64,000 nt of DNA from Hydrangea macrophylla (Eukaryota > Streptophyta > Magnoliopsida > Cornales > Hydrangeaceae), in NCBI GenBank assembly GCA_033977485.1, contig CM066984.1:44585100-44649099 (forward strand). Reading direction: 5' to 3'. Positions 32,194-43,385 of this stretch are shown piece after piece (within the stretch, counting starts at the first letter, position 1; each line of letters opens with the position of its first letter). The notes below the pieces were generated by a model. The model ran no database searches. It saw nothing but the letters and a program-made list of their open reading frames with translations, and had not been told where the DNA came from. A program made the translations under genes and the position numbers.

Positions 32194-34214
32194 ATGTGTC
32201 ACTCCAGTTTGGACTCGTCTACCCAGTCAGAGGACGAGCGGTCTGGGTTAGGGACGTCGGACACAAGTCTAAGTCCACCCTCTGTGACCCCTCCTGACCA
32301 CCATAGTGAGGGCATAATCCCAATCCGTCTATCTGACAATGAGTCGGGCCAGGAGGCCCCCGTCGCCTCCGTTTCCTGGGGTTCGGGTGATGAAACACCA
32401 GGGGAACCCGACCCCGAGGTAGCCTTCGCCAGTGAGTTCATCCCATCCACCCTACGTGCTGAAGATCTCAGCTGCATTAGGGATAGGTATAGTCTTCCCG
32501 ACTACTGCTCCCTGGTCGTGAATGCCAGCGGAGCCCAGATCTACCAGCGGGGTTTCATCACCCTATATGAGGACACCCTCATGGCTGGATTCTGCATTCC
32601 CCTTCATCCGGTCGCTTGGGACATCTTGATATACTTGGGGATAGCCTTGGGGCAACTGGCCCCGAAAGGTTAGAGGTTTCTCATGGGATCCATCTCTCTT
32701 TGGCCCCAAGTTTTTGGGTATGAGCTTTCCGTTCAGGAGTTTTTTTGGATGCATCGACCATTTCCCGTACATGGGGAGGTTGGGTTTTTATCTCTCGGGG
32801 CTTGGTAGGGGTAAAAGATCATAGTGAATTGCCCGAGCAACAACAAGGGTTGGAAGAATAGATTCTTCCAAGTATCTACCCTTGGGCTCTGTGAGCAACA
32901 ACAAGGGTTGGAAGAATAGATTCTTCCAAGTGTCTACCCTTGCAGCGGGGTCAGCCAGCCCGCCTAGTATTCCCGAGGAGTGTCAGGCCAAGATCAGGGG
33001 CTTGGAAGACTTGCCAACAAACATTTGGAACGTACTGACCCGGACGGGCAATTTTAGAGCATCCTACGACCCGGCCGAGCTCGTCGAAGCTCTTGTCTTT
33101 CCACCCATACTTCCTGGTAAGTACCCGGACTCACTTGGTCTTGTCTGAATTCCAATTATCTCTGCTTGTTACTAACCGTTTATCTTCCCTTTTTACAAAA
33201 ATTGACCCCAAGAGAGATCTTATTGAGGGCCAGGCTGGCCGCTGCTACCACCCGGGCGGCAATAAGAGGAGAAAAGAGGCCCACTGCGGAGGCCTCGGCG
33301 AATGCCCGCTAAGGCAAATCTGGCACGGGACTGCGAACTGTCCGGAACCCGTGGGGATTTCAGCTCCCCACGTGGTGGTGGTAGAGACTTCACCCCGAGC
33401 GGGAATACCGTCCGGGGTGCTGATTGAGGAATCGGTAGTGATCAAGGAGAGGGTCAAATTTGCTCTTCTCCCCAGCCAAGTAGAGACGTGTGCAAATATA
33501 TCTCCCGAGGCATTCCAGGGATGGCTATACACCCTTTCCCATATGGTATGCACTGACGCCTTTTCCCATTCATTGTCACTACTTTTTTTATATGCCCGAT
33601 TAACTGACCAGTTTTTGGGCTTCTTGCAAGTCAGCTGCATAGCCGCTGGGGCTAAATCATTCTTGCCCTCTCTGGCTGGGAGGACAGCTGCTGCTAAAGC
33701 TGCTCTAACAAAGGAGTGGGCTACCCCTGAGGTCAGGGAAAACACCCTGGCTCTGGAGAAGGATAAGGTAAAGGGCTTAGCCTTGAACCTCGGGGCAGCC
33801 CGGGTAGAATTGGCTACTGCCCTGGCAGATCTGGAGGCATCCCGGGCCATTGCGACATCTGCAGAGGTTCAAGTGAAGGCTGCGGCTGAGACAACGGCGG
33901 CGGGGTCCATGGAGGAGGCTTTCTATGATGGCTTCTTTCAAGGTTACGAGGACCTTAAGCGAAGGCTAGCCCGGGATCACCCCGAATGGGACATCTCGTC
34001 CTATGAGGGTATTGACTCGAACTACTGTGATCTTGGTCCTCCCGCTGCTGATGATTCTGCCGCCCTGGCTAGAGAAACTGATGACCCCACTGCCTTGGCC
34101 GGAGCTACTGATGGTTCCGTTACCCTGGGCAGTAGCTCGGTCTCGGGAAAAGGAGCCACCCTGGTGGGAGAGACCAGAGAGACTGAAGACGTGGTCGAGA
34201 TCGACGATGCTTAG
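32194..34214 (+). pseudogene. Antisense 'putative gypsy-type transposon protein' gene (Transposase_28-like), broken
   Basis: The ATG at 32194 opens an acidic, Ser/Pro-rich N-terminus. A domain follows with Y-S-L-P-D-Y, I-T-L-Y-E-D-T-L-M-A-G-F-C-I-P-L-H-P and Y-L-G-I-A-L-G-Q-L-A-P-K-G, which I match to Pfam Transposase_28. A TAG (32671-32673) sits where the family has Trp. A 58-bp tandem duplication (32835-32945) shifts the frame. GTAAGT near 33117 and GTATGC near 33546 look like splice donors. The last exon (about 33640-34214) encodes an Ala/Glu-rich coiled coil followed by F-Y-D-G-F-F-Q-G-Y-E-D-L and an acidic tail. The biochemical role of this family is unknown. It runs opposite to gag-pol, between integrase and 3' LTR. 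Confidence 0.75.
32835..32945 (+). repeat. 58-bp tandem duplication within the antisense gene
   Basis: GAGCAACAACAAGGGTTGG begins at 32835 and again at 32893, and both copies run through the palindrome GGAAGAATAGATTCTTCC to TCTACCCTTG. The period of 58 is not a multiple of three, so it breaks the frame. Confidence 0.9.
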
Positions 34215-35060
34215 TCCCTGACTTGTATTTCTTTTCATTTTTTTGGGGGGGGGGGGGGGGGGGGGGCTACTACAACTGCCCCCTAGGCAATGTACAATTT
34301 TTTGTTTACTTAATGAAAAGGTCCATCAAGGCCACCCTTTGCACTAACTGTTTATTGTTCTGTACTTGTACGCCTGTATGTGATTGCGAATACCCGACTG
34401 GTTGTTAGCCAATCTAGATCCCTGCCTTAGTAAAAGATTTAGGATTGTAATCAGTAGAGAATACTTGGTCTTTCAGGGAACCGTTCGGGTATAGTGTAGG
34501 CTTGTGACCTGTTAACTATCTGAGCGGTTTCTCTGGGTACTGTAGGTACTTAGGAATGTTAGGTGTCCTAGGATTCCAAGTCCTATTAATATGCCCGATG
34601 TGATTTCCTGTTTAGCCTGGTATTCCCCTGCCCCCCATGGGTTTGCTAAGGCAGGCGTATGGAGGGAGTGACCATAGGAAACCGACCTGGAACGTGGGTG
34701 GTTGCAGGATCTTTTGAGGCTTGCCATCATCAGCCACCTGGGGGATTTTCCCCCCTCATCGGTTGGACCTAAGCAAAGCCGGCGCCTTGAGGGTTGACCC
34801 CGAGGTCTTTTGTGCCTTGGGTTGTAGCCAGGGTCTTTTGAGGCTCGCCGTCATCAGCCACCTAGGGGGAGTTTCCCCCATCATCGGTTGGACCTAGACA
34901 AAGCCGGTCCCTTGGGGGTTGATCCCGAGGTCTTTTTGCCTCGGGTGTTAAACTGAGGTCTTTGAACAGAACACTTGCAGGGCTCGCGCCTTGTAGTAAG
35001 AATAGAAAATCTTTATTTCTTTTTTGAAAGTCATGAATAATGCCCAAATTGGGCTACAGA
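34215..35060 (-). other. Element F region between antisense gene and integrase
   Basis: A run of 22 G at 34245-34266 is followed by non-coding sequence. A ~120 bp unit is repeated twice (about 34713-34830 and 34833-34950): GAGGCT-GCC-TCATCAGCCACCT, GGTTGGACCTA and AAAGCCGG blocks occur in both. No gene is seen. This would be the 3' untranslated part of pol on the minus strand. Confidence 0.55.
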
Positions 35061-35497
35061 TTTCCTAACTAATGTTAGACCGCCTTTATCCAAGCGTCAT
35101 GAAAAATACTTGTGTAGGTGTTGCACGTTCCATGGGTGAGATAGATCACGCCCGTCCAGAGTTTGTAACCAATAGGTGCCAGCCTGTTTACCTGGGTCAC
35201 TAGGTATGGGCCTTCCCAGTTTGGCCCAACTTTCCATCTCTCGGGACTCTGGTAGACTAGTTCACCGCCTTCAGAACGAGATCTCCCACTTGAAAACTAC
35301 GGTGCTTAGACTTACTATTGAAGTACCGGGAGACTCTCTGTTTGTAGGCTACCACTCTTAGATATACCCGATCCCTTCTCTCTTTGACTAGATTGAGTTC
35401 TCCTCTGAGGGCTTCCTCATTATCCTACTCGCTGAAATTTGCCACCTGGTACGTATGCAACTCGAGCTCTGTGGGGACCACCACTTCCATGCCATAG
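35061..35497 (-). pseudogene. Element F integrase, C-terminal part (separated by the Ogre insertion)
   Basis: Reading leftward from 35497 the minus strand encodes an M-E-V-V-V-P start, the E-L-N-L-V-K-E-R-R-D block, then F-Q-V-G-D-L-V-L-K-A-V and G-T-Y-W-L-Q-T-L-D-G. This is the C-terminal domain of a Ty3-type integrase, ending near the H-L-H-K-Y-F string at about 35105. It joins the 55853-56571 segment once the 20.35 kb insertion and one copy of CATAG are removed. At least one internal stop and one frameshift are present. Confidence 0.8.
35493..35497. other. Left target site duplication of the Ogre element (CATAG)
   Basis: CATAG directly before the LTR start TGTAGACACC is repeated exactly at 55848-55852 after the 3' LTR. 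Five bases is the normal length for LTR-element insertion. Confidence 0.93.
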
Positions 35498-38400
35498 TGT
35501 AGACACCCCATTTTTTCAGCTATCAGATTTAGGAGACCCATAGCTTGGTGGTTCACAATGATCGAAAAAGACTAAAAAAGGACTCCTGGAAGTTAGGTCT
35601 ATCTCTCAAAATGCTCAGAATGACCAAAATACCCCTGAAAGCCCGAACGCTCCCAGATTCAGACCAAATGCTTTGAAAATGCGCTACATCGTAAGAAAAA
35701 CAATAAAATGAGTTATAAAGCAAGACAGGATGAAATCGTCGGCTCCCAGAAGTCCCGGAAGTTCCCAGAAAGTCCCCGTTGACCGGTTTGACCAAGGTTT
35801 GACCAAGTTTGACCAAGGTTTGACCGACATCATCCAAATTTTCCGAAAAGTTCTAGGATCATTCTAGATCATGTGGAAAGTATTAAAATGAGTTTTAAAA
35901 GAAAATCGAACGAAAACGTCAACTCTTGGGAGCTCCTAAAGGTTTCCAGAACTTCTCAGGAATCCCAAGTTTGGGCAGTTTGACCAAAAATTGACTTTGA
36001 AACCGGAGCACTATATCATTTTTTAAACATTTTTCATGGATACTAGAGGTCAATAGCTTTCCGACGGTATATCGCACATAATTTTTGGATATAAAACGAA
36101 TTTATTATGAATTTCCGAAGGCGAAAAAGGCGATCAAATCGACTTTTATCGCGAATATCGCAAAACTTTTCAATATGACCTATCTCCAAACTATTTTTTT
36201 TATGTAAAGTAGACTCCATTACCTTTGCAACGGTATATGACGACCTCAATTTGGAGTTTGTATGCATTTTCTGTGAATTTTGGACAAAATAGGGCCTTTT
36301 CGCGAGTACCGAACCTCTGGGGGCCGAAAAAGAATTATCTGGACGAATGAGGAGCAGTACCGCCGCGGCACAGGCCCAGTGCTGCCGTGGTACTCTTCTC
36401 CAGAATGGTACATTTTTGTAATTTCTTTTGGGGGTTCATTTTGATTAATGAGAAAGCAAAATGACGTAGTTCTATGTTCACAGATGTTTGGGACCAATGG
36501 GCGTACTTCTAAAACCCCAAACCACCCCAAATTGGCCTATATAAACCCCCCTTGATCTCTCATTTTGGGGGTGTCAAATGTAAGCTTTGAAAAGTCTTAG
36601 AGAGAAAGTTGTAGAGATAAGGTTAGAATAGAGAGAAAAGAAGCCTCCTTCTTTGATTTTCTAACGAGAAAGTGAGTTTTAAGCTTTGTTTTTTACTTCA
36701 TTACATCTATTTACTTCACATTCAATACATCCCAACCACCATTTTAGTTAGCATTTAAGAGAAAGGAAGCTACTTCCATGTCCAATGTCCCCACATATGA
36801 GTGAAACACCAAGCTACAAGTCCAATACATCATTGAATATCATCTATTGATTGTTTATATACTTGTTTGTTTACTTTGTTGTTCATCTTCTCTTACCTCA
36901 TTTTTTTTTCTTTTTTGTTTTCTTTATTTACTTACTAGTCTATCATCATCTAGATGATGATATGAAGTTTGAGGTGAGTGAATCCTTATGGATAGTAGCT
37001 CTTGACCTCAAAAACATGTTTGATAGATGATGATTTCAACTCCAATACATTCCTATGTATTCATGAAGTTGTCTCTGAAATGGAAATAATACTTTCCAAT
37101 AATCTTGGAGGTTCTTGGTGTGAGTCAAATGTTGACATTTCAAGTGGTTATAATCTTCATTAAGTATTGAAAATATGTTTCCAAAACCCCCATTTCAAAA
37201 CCCCCCTCTTAAACCCCTTATTTTGATTTCAAGAAATAAACCTTGTTTTCTCAAAAACCTTCAAAACAGTGAGTCATTTAACTTCAAAGAATTATTTTGA
37301 GTTCAATACTAAATATATGAATGCAAGACCACTTGGAAAGTCTTTCTAACTCATTATAGTACACTCATGATTTTTGGCTTGACTTGGAAGCACTTGAAAG
37401 GGGTCCATTTTTGTCCAAACATTCCTTCCAAACATTCTGCCTCTGCTGTCACAGCAGCTAGGCTGACTTTCGACTTGTTTTACAGAAATCTTTTCCAAAA
37501 GGAGTGGTCCCAACTTATTTTTACCTTGAACTTCAATGTCTTAGGGAACTTTCTGTATAATATGGGCCTCTAGATGTTTTTTTTGTTCATTTTATAAGAT
37601 TTTCTAATATTTCAGTAGATAGTACGGACTCTATTTCTGAATAACCTCTATTGTTTATATGATTTCTCTTAATCTGTGATAGTTATTAAAGATTGGATTT
37701 TTGGGTTGTGTTCTAGACACAATAAGGAAGATCTCCATAAAAAATCATACATTGAAAATATTCCTAGCCCCTCTTTTCAATTTCCAATAGATCATGTTAC
37801 TGTTCTGTCCACTATTCACAGCAAGTACACTTTTACTTTCTTTCTTTGATTTGATGCTTATATGCACTTCAAATTTGTTCATGTCTTAGGAAGTGGTCCA
37901 TACCATATTTGTACATATTATATGATGATTTTCTTCATGCATTCATGCATATCTTAGACCTCTAAGTCACTTTAGGAAGTCCATGTACACAAACTCACTA
38001 CAACCTTGGCATATTCTAGATACATACATTGCATCCATGCAAGATTCGGGGCTTTTGTGGCTCCTAATCTAAGAAGATTATAAGGAATGAATTTGATCAC
38101 ACGTCCATGCTTTCCCCTCGATCTAATCTTCCTTTCTCATCCGTCCCGGGGATTGAGAGGTCTTCTTTTCTCAAAGATTAACATGCATCATACTAGCTTG
38201 CTAAGCATATTTTGATTTCTTTGATTATTTGTTTCAAGAACAATTCATGTCCCCTTTAGATTAGGGAAACTTAATTACTTGATATATGATTCGACGACTT
38301 TTCCTAAGTTTTTTTGTATGATCTTTCACTTTGCATTGTGTGATACTTGGCTTAGATCTTATGAATGATATTTTATCTTTAGATCTTCCATTTCAAGTTT

Positions 38401-38739
38401 CTTATGTATTGTAATATACCTACCACAAATATTAATTGCCATACATAGTATAAGATGATTATTTGGATGCTAATTCAGGCCCGTCGAAAGACGGGGCGAG
38501 CTGAGGGTGTTTTAGTTGCGACAAAGGCTCCTTCCTCTCTTGTACCAAAACCCCGAGCCAAGTTATTTGGTTATGAAGGGCCAGTGCCCTTTATCCATTT
38601 GGGTGAGTCAAAATTAGGTTTCTTGGTTTCTTAAAGACCAAGCGGCGACTCTGTATCTGTTTTCAACAGACCTTTTGTTTTCATTTTAAAAAACAATCTC
38701 TAATCAAAACAAAAAGAGGTGGAATTCCGCGTGTCCACA
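35498..38739 (+). repeat. 5' LTR of the Ogre element (3,242 bp)
   Basis: It starts TGTAGACACCCC and ends CGCGTGTCCACA. The TATA box TATATAAA lies at 36538-36545. Over the first ~145 bases I count about ten differences from the 3' LTR, so the insertion is not recent. A palindrome-rich CCGCCGCGGCAC...GTGCTGCCGTGG segment near 36360-36390 is missing from the 3' LTR. Open frames inside the LTR look like chance. Confidence 0.95.
36538..36545 (+). promoter_or_regulatory. TATA box of the Ogre 5' LTR
   Basis: TATATAAA followed by a C-rich stretch; the same string occurs at 53654-53661 in the 3' LTR. The nested LTR of element D has TATATGAA at this place. Confidence 0.6.
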
Positions 38740-38742
38740 ATT

Positions 38743-38759
38743 TGGCGACTTCACTGGGG
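38743..38759 (+). other. Primer binding site (tRNA-Arg) of the Ogre element
   Basis: TGGCGACTTCACTGGGG pairs with the 3' end of plant tRNA-Arg(ACG), with one mismatch (TTC where the exact complement is TCC). It starts three bases after the LTR. This primer is typical of Ogre elements. Confidence 0.9.
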
Positions 38760-40291
38760 AAATTTTATTTTTCAAAACAAAATAATACAGAGGTTTGACT
38801 TATAAGAAGCATCCTTAAAATCATCTTTTTACTGTGTCTGGTTCACCGCATTGCACCCTTGCATTTTCCCCCTCTGACTGTGTTTGAAACGCGGCGCTGA
38901 CATTATTCAGGTCTTGCTGTGCCAGGGCATAAGTCACCGTTGATACTGTACCTTCCAAGGTATATCAAAAAGAGTAAAAACCTCTGTACTGTCTCTCTGA
39001 CTGAATATTGGAACTCTCGTCAATGGACCCTCTCTGACTAAACCCAGCCTTTGCATATAGATTCCTGTAGAACCTTTCATAGGACTGTTGATTTATCTTT
39101 TCAGATTAGACAATGTGATATAACTGCTGTATGCCCTGACGGGATTACTTACGCGGTATAGACGCTTATGTGGCATGAGGCAGAACCTCTTTCTTATGAT
39201 TCCTAAGGCAATCACTCACATGTGATCACATTGAGTTGACCTGCCTAGGCAGCATGATAAGGATGTCTGCTCCATGCTCACAAAGATATACCCGCAAACC
39301 TTGTCTGTCGGTCCTAAGACATAGGAGTATGAAAACCTGCTAGACAGTATGATCACCATCATCACGTATCAACCAGTTTCTCCCAAAAACTCTGTCCAAA
39401 TATCCCAGATATAACCGTATTAATCGTTTCTCCCAGAAACTCTGTCCAAATATCCCAGATATAACCGTATCAACCAGTTTTTCCCAGAAACTCTGTCCAG
39501 ATATCCCAGATATAACCATATTAACCAGTTTTTCCCAGAAACTCTGTCCAGGTATCCTAGATATAACCGTATTAACCAGTTTCCCCTAGAAACTCTGTCC
39601 AGATATCCCAGATATAACCGTATCAACCTGTTTCTCCCAGAAACTCTGTCTAGATATCCCAGATGTAACCATATTAACCAGTTTCTCTTAGAAACTCTGT
39701 CCTGATATCCCAGATATAACCGTATCAACCTATTTCTCCCAGAAACTCTGTCCAGATATCCTAGATGTAACTGTATCAACCTGTTACTCCCAGAAACTTT
39801 ATTCGAACTAACCAAAAAAAATACCTAGATACACTAGTTTCTCTCTGAAACTCTGTCCAAACCAACCAGAAATGCCAGTCTCTCCTTGAAGCCTTCATAA
39901 AACCCTGAAAACCCCTGTTATCCCTCGGTGATCATACTGGAAAGCAAAGTTGGCACACTCTATATGGTTAGGACCTTACTTGCTTAACTGTTATCTGTTA
40001 GAAGTAGGGGAATCATATAGATTAAGGCTTACATCTGCATGCTTGTCTCATTTGCATGCACCATTCTTATCGGTCTGCACACACTATTTCAGTCAGGTTG
40101 TACACAAGTCAGTTCATGTCTGTTAACATCACTGTCATTTGTCTATCAAAAGTCATCACTGTCAGAATCTGATACAAATCCCCTCGAATCTGTAGGGTCA
40201 TTATACTCAAAGCCAACAACTGGGATCTTTGTCCTGGGTCAGAAATTTAGATAATCGTTTGGTCAGAATCAGCCCAACAAGTTATTTCAGC
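38760..40291 (+). other. Ogre leader between primer site and gag
   Basis: About 1.5 kb without a gene. It contains the 51-bp minisatellite (39377-39897). The rest is unique sequence with CTGTCTCTCTGACTG-like strings. Confidence 0.75.
39377..39897 (+). repeat. 51-bp minisatellite in the Ogre leader
   Basis: Eight units of about 51 bp begin TTTCTCCCAGAAACTCTGTC and end GTATCAACCAG. Two more degenerate units run to ~39897. Because 51 is a multiple of three, the minus strand keeps a 131-codon frame of 17-residue repeats (L-G-Y-L-D-R-V-S-G). I treat that frame as a by-product of the period. Confidence 0.93.
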
Positions 40292-41660
40292 ATGAATCAG
40301 GAAGAGCTAGAAAATAAGGTCACCGAATTGGGAGCCACCATAAGCCAGCAATCCGATAGCCTAGCCTAGGTCTTGATGTTTATGGAAGAACTGAAACAGC
40401 AGTGTCCCCCTGAGTTCCCACCACCACCATTCAGATTCATACCGCATCCCAAGAACAATGGAGAAAGAAGACTAGTTTCAAGGGGCCCCACCGCCCGCAT
40501 ATGAGAAAAAGTTCCAAGAAAAAATGGACAAAGTCGACAAGCTGGAAAGCGTATTGAGGAAGAGTAAAGGGGTTCATGATTACATGCTAGACTTGGAAGG
40601 ACTTTTTGAGCCTGTTAACCTAAAGCTACCAGAAAACTTCAAGATGCCTGCCATTAACCGTTTTGATGGAACCGGAAATCCGAAGAGCCATATAAAGCTA
40701 TGTACGAACATTTTTCAATCAATGGGTTGCACTCATGAGCACATTGCAATGTTGTTCCCACAAACTCTCACGAAGTCTGCACTGTCATGGTTTCTTACCT
40801 TAGAAGCTTCCAAAACTCGGGCATGGGAAGACATAGTTCGGGTATTCGTTGATCACTATTCTATAACCAAGAACTTGATGTCACTATCAGAGATTTGGAA
40901 ATAACTTGGCAGAACAACAATGAATCATTCGCCGTGTTTCTGAGTAGATGGAGGAATAAAGTAGCCCAAATGACCCACCAGCCTATTGAAAAGGAATAGG
41001 TGAGGATGCTAATCCGAAATCTTCAACTGCTCTACCATGAGAAACTATTTTACCAATCCATCTCCACCTTTGAGGAATTGTTTGAAGTTGGGACTCGAAT
41101 CGAAGACGCCATAAGTGAAGGAAAGATAAAAAAAGAAGAGCCTTCGAGTCAGTCAAAAAGGCCCAACTACTCCCGCAACCCTCCGGATGTCAATGCCCTT
41201 AGCAATCAACCTATGGCTTACCCTCCTAGGCTGTACCAACCTCCCAACCAAGCTAACTCCTCCAATCGCCCCTTCCCGAGGAAGCCTCCTCGTAACTTTG
41301 CTAAATTAGAAATCCCCCTCTCCTTAGCCTTAGATCGGGCCTCCTCCAACTACTCCAGCCTTGAAATACCCCGCTCCCACTGAACTGTGATATGTCTAAA
41401 AGGTGCACCTACCACCAAGCCCCTGGCCATAACACCGATGATTGCATGCGCCTTCTCCATGATATCCAAGACCTCATTGACCAGAATATCATTAAGCCAC
41501 CTCCAAAGCAGCCCCATATCACTTAAAATCCTCTACCGAACCATCAAAATATTAGCCTCATTGAGCCCAACCATGTATCCTTCAACCCTGCTACCTATAT
41601 CACCCCCTTAGGTCAACCTTTACCCCTCATTGACATCCCGGAATCTATAGAAATTCATCT
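40292..41660 (+). pseudogene. Ogre gag, broken
   Basis: The ATG at 40292 follows the leader. After 25 codons there is a TAG (40367-40369), then a frameshift near 40500. The gag core lies at 40524-40904: F-K-M-P-A-I-N-R-F-D-G-T-G-N-P, then A-L-S-W-F-L-T-L-E. A TAA ends that frame; the matching next piece (F-A-V-F-L-S-R-W-R) is in another frame and ends at a TAG before 41000. 41000-41383 continues gag with R-I-E-D-A-I and a Pro/Asn-rich tail. Near 41395 a C-x3-H-x4-H-x4-C zinc-finger-like string (C-T-Y-H-Q-A-P-G-H-N-T-D-D-C) is split from the surrounding frame. This protein would form the cytoplasmic particle. Confidence 0.85.
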
Positions 41661-42669
41661 AATTGACGGAGGGGATGATGCGTGGCAGCAACAACTGGCT
41701 AATGAACAAGATCTATTCTTCTTGGAAGAACACGACCTAGGGTTAGTGGACCTCAAATGGTATGATCCCAATAATGAAAGCAATGCTTCTATCTGGAACG
41801 AGCCAGAGAAACCATTTGTGGGAATAGATTGTGACTGGTTCAAAGAAGATGGGACTGTAGAAGGGCCTACTCCTATCGAGATTGATCATCTGACTAGGTC
41901 AGGCCGTCATTACCAGCCTCCACAGCCTACCACTGAAGCAATCAAAAAAAGTCCAGTTAAAGACAAGGGAAAGGGAAAAATAGATGAGATCATCGAAGAA
42001 GATAATGAGTTGATAAAGCAGTTGAAGAAAACCCAAGCACATCTCTCGATGTGGGACATCATGGTAACATCCTACAAGCATAGGCAAGCTGTGTTGAATG
42101 CCTTGGCTGGAATTGAGGTCCCCATCGATGCTGCACCGGAAGACATGGTGGCTTTCTTGGGCGCACTCACCCCTGACCGAATCATTACATTTTTTGATGA
42201 AGACCTACCGTCAGAAGGGTCTACACATAACAAAGCTTTGTACACTACTGTTGGATATAAGGGACAGCAAATGCCGTTCTGTCTGGTTGATACAGGCTCC
42301 GCCCTAAATGCTTATGCTCTAAGGACTGCCACTGCCTTGGGGGTCAATGTCCTTGACATCACACCATCTGTGTAATCCGTGAGGGCCTATGATAACACCA
42401 AGAGAAATGTGATGGGGACTGTTTTTCTCCAAATCTGGGTAGGGTCTTTGGTTAGCACTAAAATCTTTCAAGTTATGGATATACCTGCCTCATTCAATTT
42501 GTTGATCGGAAGGCCTTGGCTGCATATCAACAAAGTTGTATCATCCACTGTGCATCAAATGATCAAGTACATTCATGAGAAGGAGGTGAAAATCATCCTC
42601 AGCAATAGTTGGGGTAATGAAGCTTTTCCAAACTACGCTCCCATCTTTGAAATCCAATACCTGAGCTAG
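41661..42669 (+). pseudogene. Ogre aspartic protease region
   Basis: A long open piece (41722-42375) contains an acidic linker, then the retropepsin motif L-V-D-T-G-S-A-L-N at about 42284-42310. A TAA at 42373-42375 is followed in the same frame by the rest of the domain (42379-42669) with F-N-L-L-I-G-R-P-W-L near 42500. The family cleaves gag-pol in the particle. The single stop is the main lesion. Confidence 0.85.
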
Positions 42670-43385
42670 AAGAAGGAGAATTCGGGGGATTCTTCATGGA
42701 AGAAGTCCATATGATAAATGATGAAGACAGGTTCCCCGAGATCCACTCTATAGTTGTCAACATCGTTCGCAAAATGAACTACTTCCCTGGAATGGGATTG
42801 GGCCGACGCCAGCATGGGATTCGTGAGTTCCCTCAGATCAAAGGGCAACAAGGCACTTTTGGGTTGGGGTACAAGCTCACTAAAGAAGACATCGAGCTAC
42901 AGAGGCCATGGAAGAAAAGAGTGAGGAGTCTCCCACCATATCGCAAAACCTTGAATGGGCAATTCATCAAAGAAGGGGATGATTTCCCCTATTTTAGGTT
43001 CCCAGAACCTTGGATTCATTAGGCCACTGGAAAAAGGTACCCCGGGCTGGAAATCTTCGCTGATTGCAAAAGGCCCCCCTATCAAGATCCGTTCTATCCC
43101 AAAGAAGTTGAGAAAACCCCAAAGGAAGACTGGTTGGAGTATCTGGACACTGAAGCCATCAAAAGGGAAGAGTTCGCTGAAGGGAAGGAAGAAAAGAGGG
43201 CCAAGAGCCAAGAGCCAAGATGATCAGATCAAGCCAACTGAGGAGGGTATGAGCAACCAGGCTATAGAGTCATCTATCTCTCTATCCCCTGTTCCCCCAG
43301 AGTCTGTACTTCCGATTATCGAGTCTTTACCAGAGTTGGCTGCTATAAGCCCACCACTGCCTAGTAATCACTCCACCTATCATGA
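42670..43385 (+). pseudogene. G-patch-like segment between protease and RT of the Ogre element
   Basis: Frame 42696-43022 encodes N-Y-F-P-G-M-G-L-G-R-R-Q-H-G-I followed by G-T-F-G-L-G-Y, a glycine pattern like the G-patch domains of Ogre/Tat elements. G-patches often bind RNA or RNA helicases; the role in retroelements is not established. A stop at 43020-43022 and an out-of-frame continuation (Y-P-K-E-V-E-K near 43100) follow before the RT linker. Confidence 0.7.

Noticed and set aside
33245..33850. 201-codon minus-strand frame in element F
   Set aside because: It overlaps the GC-rich antisense gene on the plus strand, whose coiled-coil and tail motifs match a known family. The minus frame has no recognisable motif.
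39420..39815. Minus-strand 131-codon frame of 17-residue repeats
   Set aside because: The 51-bp tandem period is a multiple of three, so one stop-free unit keeps the frame open. There is no start context or relation to a known protein.
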